Shown here piece by piece: positions 6,897 to 11,646 of a stretch of 11,646 nucleotides of DNA. The DNA comes from Bacillota bacterium (lineage in GTDB: Bacteria > Bacillota > Clostridia > Acetivibrionales > DSM-2933), in contig JAUZPS010000097.1 of NCBI GenBank assembly GCA_030705945.1, positions 1 through 11,646 of the forward strand. Reading direction: 5' to 3'. Position numbers and translations under genes: made by a program. The notes beneath the pieces were generated by a model. That model made no database searches, was not told the DNA's origin, and worked only from the letters and a program-made list of their open reading frames with translations. Each line of letters opens with the position of its first letter. Within the stretch, counting starts at the first letter, position 1.

Positions 6897-6911
6897 GCGG
6901 AGGGTTGTCAA

Positions 6912-9350
6912 ATGTACGAATCAAAAAAGGTTATCAAAAAACAGGTATTACCCCTGCTGCCATTAAGGGGGCTTACGGTATTCCCGTATATGATTTTGCA
7001 CTTTGATGTCGGAAGGGTTAAATCAATTAAAGCATTAGAAGACGCAATGATAAACAACCAATTGATATTCCTGGTTACACAGAAAGAAGCTAAAAATGAT
7101 GCTCCTAGCGAGGAAGATGTATATAATGTTGGAACCATTTCGAAAGTTAAGCAGTTATTAAAGCTTCCAGGTGATACCATAAGGGTATTGGTTGAAGGAG
7201 TAAGCAGAGCAGAAATCAGCGAATTTACCCAGACTGAGCCATTCTTTGCGGCTGAAGTTGTAGAACAGATATATTCCGACGGTGAAAACAGTGTAGAGAT
7301 CGAGGCTTTGAAGAGAAGGGTTTTAGCTGCTTTTGAAGACTATGTGGGACTTAGCAACAAAATTTCACCTGAAACGGTGCTTTCTATTACAACAATTGAA
7401 GATGCAGGCCAATTATCGGATATGGTAGCTTCTAATATTTTCTTGAAGGTTGAGCAAAAGCAAGAAATATTAAACGAGTTCAATCCTAAGATCAGACTTG
7501 AGAAAATATTGGAAATACTGCTTAAAGAAATGGAAATTCTTGAAATTGAAAAGAATATTAATACAAAAGTTCGTAAGCAGATCGATAAAATGCAAAAGGA
7601 ATATTATCTCAGAGAACAGCTTAAGGCTATTCAAAGCGAGCTTGGAGATAAAGAAGGCGTTACGGGAGAAGTAGAGGAATACAAAGAAAAACTTAAAAAG
7701 GCGGAGTTTCCTGAAGAAGTTGAAAAAAAGGTTCTTAAAGAATTGGATCGCCTTATTAAAATGCAATCAGGTTCTGCTGAAGGTTCCGTAATAAGGACAT
7801 ATCTGGATTGGATTTTTGATTTGCCTTGGAACAAAGAAACAGAAGAAATTATTGACTTGAAAAAGGCTGAGGCAATACTTGACGAAGATCATTACGGTCT
7901 CGAGAAGGTAAAGGAAAGAATTGTTGAGTATCTGGCAGTGAGAAAACTCAAGAACAACCTTAAAGGACCAATTCTGTGTCTTGTTGGACCTCCAGGGGTT
8001 GGTAAAACATCTATTGCCAAGTCCATAGCCAGGGCTCTTAATAGAAATTATGTCAGAATGTCTCTTGGCGGGGTCAAGGACGAATCAGAAATCCGCGGAC
8101 ATAGGCGTACTTATGTTGGGGCTATGCCGGGAAGAATAATTGCTTCTTTGAAGCAAGCTGGCACAAAAAACCCTCTTTTACTCCTAGATGAGATTGATAA
8201 AATGAGCAGCGATTTCAGGGGGGACCCTGCATCCGCTATGCTTGAAGTGTTAGATGGAGAACAGAACTTTACATTCAGGGATCATTATATGGAACTTCCT
8301 TTTGACCTGTCTAATGTAATGTTTTTGACAACGGCAAACAGTCTGGATACTATTCCAAGACCTTTGCTGGACAGAATGGAAGTAATTCATATATCAAGCT
8401 ATACTGAAGAAGAAAAAGTTAATATTGCTTTGAAATATTTGATTCCTAAGCAAATAGAAGCTCATGGACTTGCTAAGAAAAGCATTGAAATAGATGAAAA
8501 GACAGCAAGGGATGTAATTAACTATTATACAAGGGAAGCAGGGGTAAGAAACCTCGAAAGAGAATTCGCAACCCTGTGCAGAAAAGCTGCGAAAGCTATT
8601 GTTTCATCAAAAAGCAAAACCATTAAGATTACTTCAGATAAATTGGAGAAGTATTTAGGAGCGAAAAGATTCAGGTATGATAAAGCTAATGAGAAGGACG
8701 AAATTGGCATAGCAACTGGATTGGCATGGACACCTGTCGGAGGGGAGACTTTAACGATTGAAGTATCGCTCATGGATGGAAACGGAAAACTGGAATTGAC
8801 AGGGCAGCTGGGAGATGTAATGAAAGAATCTGCCAGGGCGGCAATGAGCTTTATACGCTCTAGGGCTGATCAACTCCATATTGATAAGAATTTTCATAAC
8901 AAATATGACATTCATATCCATGTTCCTGAAGGAGCTATCCCAAAAGACGGGCCTTCAGCTGGAATAACTCTTGCGACTGCGATGATTTCAGCCTTAACAG
9001 GTTTGCCTGTTAAGAAAAATGTTGCTATGACAGGGGAAATAACTCTTCGCGGAAGAGTTCTTCCAATAGGCGGTCTTAAAGAAAAGGTGCTTGCAGCGCA
9101 TAGAGCCGGTATAAACACTATTATTGTGCCAATGGATAATAAAAAGGATATTGATGATATCCCTGAAAATGTCAGAAAGAAAATTAAGTTTGTAATAGCT
9201 TCAGATATGGATACAGTTATAAACACAGCTCTTGCAAAAATTAATTTTAAGAGAATAAAAAGCAAGGTTTCAGATAAATTAACAGATGAGCTTATAGCTA
9301 AAGAACAGACTGCGGCGAGCCTTGATAAAGGAATAAGTATTGAGCAGTAG
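6912..9350 (+). CDS. lon: ATP-dependent Lon protease (LonA type)
   Basis: Lon is a cytoplasmic homohexamer that unfolds and degrades damaged or regulatory proteins. The 812 residues show the full LonA order: N-terminal substrate-binding domain (about 10-205, starting LPLLPLRGLTVFPYM), a coiled helical segment with KEYYLREQLKAIQSELG, the AAA+ module with Walker A GPPGVGKT (359-366) and Walker B LLLLDE (422-427), and the C-terminal protease domain. The catalytic dyad is intact: Ser682 in PKDGPSAG and Lys725 in GGLKEKVLAAHRAG, 43 residues apart as in other Lons. Length is slightly above the usual 770-790 because of a polar tail after about residue 778. GGAGG eight bases upstream fixes the start. 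It is flanked by its own promoter and terminator, thus a single-gene unit, without the clpX or ysxC (engB) neighbours common in Firmicutes. Confidence 0.99.
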   Translation: MYESKKVIKKQVLPLLPLRGLTVFPYMILHFDVGRVKSIKALEDAMINNQLIFLVTQKEAKNDAPSEEDVYNVGTISKVKQLLKLPGDTIRVLVEGVSRAEISEFTQTEPFFAAEVVEQIYSDGENSVEIEALKRRVLAAFEDYVGLSNKISPETVLSITTIEDAGQLSDMVASNIFLKVEQKQEILNEFNPKIRLEKILEILLKEMEILEIEKNINTKVRKQIDKMQKEYYLREQLKAIQSELGDKEGVTGEVEEYKEKLKKAEFPEEVEKKVLKELDRLIKMQSGSAEGSVIRTYLDWIFDLPWNKETEEIIDLKKAEAILDEDHYGLEKVKERIVEYLAVRKLKNNLKGPILCLVGPPGVGKTSIAKSIARALNRNYVRMSLGGVKDESEIRGHRRTYVGAMPGRIIASLKQAGTKNPLLLLDEIDKMSSDFRGDPASAMLEVLDGEQNFTFRDHYMELPFDLSNVMFLTTANSLDTIPRPLLDRMEVIHISSYTEEEKVNIALKYLIPKQIEAHGLAKKSIEIDEKTARDVINYYTREAGVRNLEREFATLCRKAAKAIVSSKSKTIKITSDKLEKYLGAKRFRYDKANEKDEIGIATGLAWTPVGGETLTIEVSLMDGNGKLELTGQLGDVMKESARAAMSFIRSRADQLHIDKNFHNKYDIHIHVPEGAIPKDGPSAGITLATAMISALTGLPVKKNVAMTGEITLRGRVLPIGGLKEKVLAAHRAGINTIIVPMDNKKDIDDIPENVRKKIKFVIASDMDTVINTALAKINFKRIKSKVSDKLTDELIAKEQTAASLDKGISIEQ

Positions 9351-9378
9351 TCTTATAGATAAGGTAGTATCAATATAA

Positions 9379-9445
9379 AAAGCGCGCAAAAAGTGTTTAG
9401 GAATGTTGAAAAAATAACTTCCGATAAAATCTTTTTGCGCGCTTT
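9379..9445. terminator. GC-rich bidirectional terminator after lon
   Basis: A perfect 15-bp inverted repeat (9379-9393 with 9431-9445) has a GCGCGC core flanked by A and T runs on both sides. The 37-base interior contains a second imperfect stem (9400-9407 with 9416-9422, one bulge), giving a two-storey structure. It lies between the convergent lon and the unknown minus-strand gene and can end both. Confidence 0.85.
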
Positions 9446-9475
9446 CTGTTTGAAATTAACATAAAACATTTAGCT

Positions 9476-10006
9476 TTAATATTTCTTGTTGATATATTCA
9501 TCAACAAGGGAGCGTCTGACTTCGTTTTTAAAGACATTTTCCCTTATAAGCATACTTAATATGTTTTCGTTTTTTGAATGTAAAATAAGGCCTTCATAGT
9601 CCTTGAGAACGATTTCAAAAAGCTTCCCTTTTAACGCGGGTGAATTTACTTTTACAAAATACGCTTCTACACCGTTAAAATCCAGCAATTTTAGTAATTT
9701 TTCAGTAACATGGTCTTTCTTTGAATAAAAATAGTTAACCTGCTCAAGGTAATCTTCTCTGGCTCCATGCCTTGAATTAAGTTCATGAGCTCGCTTTTGG
9801 TTGTATTTTGCTATTGCGTTGTAATACTGATAGTTAAATATTGCTTTTTTAACATTGTCGATTTTTTTAAAGGGTACAAGATCAGAGGAATTTATATAAA
9901 CATAATTAGCTTCAATAAATTCATCCTTTGTCATATCGCCTTTGGTATATTGTTCGATCAGGCTTTGCCTGTGAATTAAAAACTGGTCAAATTTACTTAA
10001 AATCAT
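9476..10006 (-). CDS. Conserved-looking small protein of unknown function
   Basis: The 176-residue soluble protein has no signal peptide, membrane segment, metal-binding cluster or nucleotide-binding motif. The N-terminal half is rich in Tyr, Asn and Lys and predicted helical (EQYTKGDMTKDEFIEANY at about 19-36, FNYQYYNAIAKYNQKRAHEL, YFYSKKDHVTEKLLKLLDF); the C-terminal half has alternating hydrophobic residues (VEAYFVKV, LFEIVLKDYEGLILHS) suggesting strands, and it ends LVDEYINKKY. From memory it resembles a clostridial family annotated as DUF6648, which I cannot verify here. The ATG has a modest GGCAGG site (10012-10017), five bases upstream. It converges on lon across a shared terminator and is apparently a single-gene unit; no function follows from its neighbours. 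Confidence 0.88.
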   Translation of the reverse strand: MILSKFDQFLIHRQSLIEQYTKGDMTKDEFIEANYVYINSSDLVPFKKIDNVKKAIFNYQYYNAIAKYNQKRAHELNSRHGAREDYLEQVNYFYSKKDHVTEKLLKLLDFNGVEAYFVKVNSPALKGKLFEIVLKDYEGLILHSKNENILSMLIRENVFKNEVRRSLVDEYINKKY

Positions 10007-10380
10007 AAATACCTGCCTTAAAATAAAAAAAATGTCTAAATTTGCAACTAAATTTTTAAAAAATTTGTCCGAAAATAAAATAAATTATAATAATTTAAAA
10101 AGTTTTGCTTGTAAAAATATTAATATTATATTAATTTATATATATACAAAAGTAAAGCGTATAAGTAGTTGTAAAATATTAACATGTTCATTTAGAGATT
10201 TATCATTCATTTTATAGAGCTATTTTTATATAGCTATAATGTAAGGCGCTTCAAAATTTATCTGATATTCTTTTATTTAAATTCAAATTAGGGCACAAAC
10301 AAAGATTTATTTATAAACTAGGCAGCATTGATTGGTATTGATATGTTTATCGGTTGACTATAAAAAATGAGGGGGCCTTT
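10007..10380. other. AT-rich spacer between divergent genes
   Basis: This 374-bp stretch must hold the control signals for the minus-strand unknown gene and the plus-strand membrane gene. I see runs of A and T, a near-palindrome AAATTTTTAAAAAATTT around 10050-10066, an imperfect stem near 10212-10237, and the ribosome site GAGGGGG (10369-10375). No promoter is clear enough to call and the 61-codon frame at 10032 looks accidental (no ribosome site, A/T-driven composition). Confidence 0.5.
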
Positions 10381-11646
10381 ATGTATCAGTATTTTGTAGT
10401 TACAATATCGTTGGCAATAATCTCATCAATTGCATTTGTTTACTTTCTTGAAAAGAAGAGCATGTCGAAGAAGCACAAGATAATAGCGGTTATATTATGC
10501 ACAGTGTCGGTAACTGTTCTAAGCAGTATGTTTCCGCTAATTACCGGGGGACTTTTAAATTTTACAATGAAAATAAATAATGCGGTAAGTATCAGGTTTG
10601 GTTCAGGAATTTCGTATTTTATTATTTTTATAATATACTTAATCAGTATCTTATCTGTCTCTATTTACCTATCGACATTCTTGATTGTTGATGAAGAAAA
10701 AGAAGATAGACAATGGAATATTAAACTTGCTTCAGTACTTTCCAATTTACATAAATTGTTACCATGGAGGTCTCGAGGAGCTTTTGAAGCAAAAATTGGG
10801 AACGCTGCAGTATTGGAAGGTAATGCTGTTAGTAATTACCATGCCGCTGATTTGCAGGGCGCAGTAGCGATTGGAGAAAATATATTACAAAAACCTGTTG
10901 ACAGTGAGAAAAATATTGATACAATTGGTATAGGCGCAAGTGGTGACATAAAACAAGACAAAAGTTTTTCTTTGGTAAAAGAATTACCTATAAATCAAGT
11001 TTCTGGAAAAGAAGTTATTGCAGATGATCAACATAATGTTTCTGATGCAATTAGCAATGAAAACATTGAGACTGACGTCCACACCGAAGAACCATGCGCT
11101 TCCGGCGAAAATGTTCAAGGCGCCGATGAAGTAGATGGTATTGCCGAAGCAGATGGGCAAGAGAATGAAGTAATCAGAAGCAATGATAATATTGCAGTTG
11201 ATCAGGGCGATATTTCTGAGATTATAGCGGAACTGAAGAATCATGAAAATGAAGAAGACAATATTGAAGATGAGAGCATTATAGATGACAAAGAAATTTG
11301 TGAGTCTATTGATGAAATAAATAAAAATGAAATTGAGGATAACGAGAATTTTTATATAAATGGAGTAAATACTATAACTGATGCTATTAGGATAGATCAA
11401 CAGGAAGTTGCAGAGCAACAGGAAAGTATAGGAAATACCAGTGATTCAGAATTACAAGAAGTTGAGGAAGTTGCAGAAGTTGAAGACATAGAAGCAGAGC
11501 AGCAGGAAAGTATAGGAAATACCAGTGATTCAGAATTACAGGAAATTGAGGAAGTTGAAGAAGTTGAAGACATAGAAGCAGAGCAACAGGAAAGTGTAGA
11601 AAATACCAGTGATTCAGAATTACAAGAAATTGAGGAAGTTGAAGAA
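10381..11646 (+). CDS. Membrane-anchored protein with long acidic repetitive tail (3' partial)
   Basis: The frame from ATG 10381 stays open for all 422 codons to the window edge. The start has GAGGGGG five bases upstream. Three hydrophobic segments lie at about 3-23, 34-59 and 76-103. The basic loop KKSMSKKHK after the first segment suggests, by the positive-inside rule, that this loop and everything after residue 104 are cytoplasmic. After an amphipathic stretch (WNIKLASVLSNLHKLLPWRS) and AAVLEGNAVSNYHAADLQGAVAIG comes a low-complexity tail rich in Glu and Asp, poor in Lys and Arg, with few aromatic residues, probably disordered. From residue 344 it turns into 28-residue tandem repeats. I recognise no family. 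It could be a membrane scaffold, a cation-binding tail, or the N-terminal half of a larger protein whose functional domain lies beyond the window. Confidence 0.8.
   Translation, partial: MYQYFVVTISLAIISSIAFVYFLEKKSMSKKHKIIAVILCTVSVTVLSSMFPLITGGLLNFTMKINNAVSIRFGSGISYFIIFIIYLISILSVSIYLSTFLIVDEEKEDRQWNIKLASVLSNLHKLLPWRSRGAFEAKIGNAAVLEGNAVSNYHAADLQGAVAIGENILQKPVDSEKNIDTIGIGASGDIKQDKSFSLVKELPINQVSGKEVIADDQHNVSDAISNENIETDVHTEEPCASGENVQGADEVDGIAEADGQENEVIRSNDNIAVDQGDISEIIAELKNHENEEDNIEDESIIDDKEICESIDEINKNEIEDNENFYINGVNTITDAIRIDQQEVAEQQESIGNTSDSELQEVEEVAEVEDIEAEQQESIGNTSDSELQEIEEVEEVEDIEAEQQESVENTSDSELQEIEEVEE
11410..11646 (+). repeat. Tandem 84-bp coding repeats (at least 2.8 copies)
   Basis: Units start at 11410, 11494 and 11578; the third is cut by the window end after 69 bases. 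Units 1 and 2 differ at 4 of 84 positions, units 2 and 3 at 4 of 69. Each encodes 28 residues of the form AEQQESIGNTSDSELQ followed by a V/I-E-E-V-rich acidic end; unit 1 has 11 acidic and no basic residues. The near identity at DNA level, including silent sites, points to recent expansion and probably variable copy number. Confidence 0.9.

Larger units (their letters stand above)
6484..6911 (+). other. 428-bp intergenic region and long lon leader
   Basis: No convincing gene fills this stretch. It holds the tail of the weak hairpin, a near-consensus promoter at 6595-6623, about 280 bases of predicted leader with a small palindrome TAAAGATCTTTA (6716-6727), a possible 41-codon frame (6771-6896), and the strong lon ribosome site GGAGG (6899-6903), eight bases before ATG. 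I found no CIRCE element and no properly spaced CtsR heptamers. Confidence 0.6.

Noticed and set aside
6484..6920. CIRCE or CtsR heat-shock operators before lon
   Set aside because: No TTAGCACTC-type inverted repeat; the TGTCAAA and ATCAAAA near the start are not spaced three bases apart as CtsR heptamers are.
10032..10217. 61-codon frame in the AT-rich spacer
   Set aside because: No ribosome site, composition driven by A/T runs, no motif, and it lies in the expected promoter region of the minus-strand gene.
10338..10364. TTGATA / TATAAA promoter before the acidic membrane gene
   Set aside because: The 15-base spacer is short and transcription would start within the ribosome site.
10290..10375. 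Cyclic di-GMP (GEMM) riboswitch before the acidic membrane gene
   Set aside because: AGGGCACAAAC and AACTAGGCAGC recall parts of the motif, but the GACGCAAAGC block and the helices are missing.
10984..11418. 144-codon minus-strand frame with hydrophobic translation
   Set aside because: It is the complement of the acidic coding tail; Glu/Asp codons read as Phe/Leu/Ile on the other strand, giving a false membrane protein.

Overview
The window looks like chromosome of a low-GC Gram-positive bacterium, most likely a member of the Clostridia. The grounds are AT-rich DNA with strongly AT-rich intergenic stretches, purine-rich Shine-Dalgarno sites (AGGGAGG, GGAGG, GAGGGGG), diaminopimelate made by the aminotransferase route (DapL), and a small clostridial-type unknown protein beside lon. 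No rRNA, tRNA, CRISPR array or transposase was seen.

Layout. (1) 1-2004, plus strand: the 3' part of a modular tail-fibre-like protein ending in an S74-type intramolecular chaperone region; its start lies outside the window. A strong hairpin terminator (2035-2073) separates it from the convergent minus-strand genes. (2) 2098-4422, minus strand: dapF then dapL, the last two steps specific to meso-diaminopimelate synthesis. The 255 bp between them hold a large hairpin and a second, inverted, roughly 80% identical copy of its core, plus a possible dapF terminator. (3) 4423-4762: a divergent control region with an extended -10 promoter for dapF, a plausible promoter for corA, and a perfect 15-bp inverted repeat between them. 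(4) 4763-6483, plus strand: a CorA-type metal channel and a class II aldolase, 14 bp apart and probably co-transcribed. (5) 6484-6911: a non-coding or barely coding stretch with a near-consensus promoter about 290 bp before lon. (6) 6912-9350: full-length lon with all AAA+ and Ser-Lys protease motifs, closed by a GC-rich bidirectional terminator. (7) 9476-10006, minus strand: a conserved-looking small protein of unknown function. (8) 10007-10380: AT-rich spacer. (9) 10381 to the window end, plus strand: an open frame of 422 codons with no stop, encoding a three-helix membrane anchor and a long acidic, presumably cytoplasmic tail ending in nearly identical 28-residue tandem repeats.

The housekeeping functions (cell-wall/lysine precursor, divalent metal uptake, protein quality control) are ordinary. 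The least explained parts are the two window-edge genes, the hairpin repeat pair between dapF and dapL, the palindrome in the dapF/corA divergent region, and the long lon leader. I see no multi-gene defence or mobile system.
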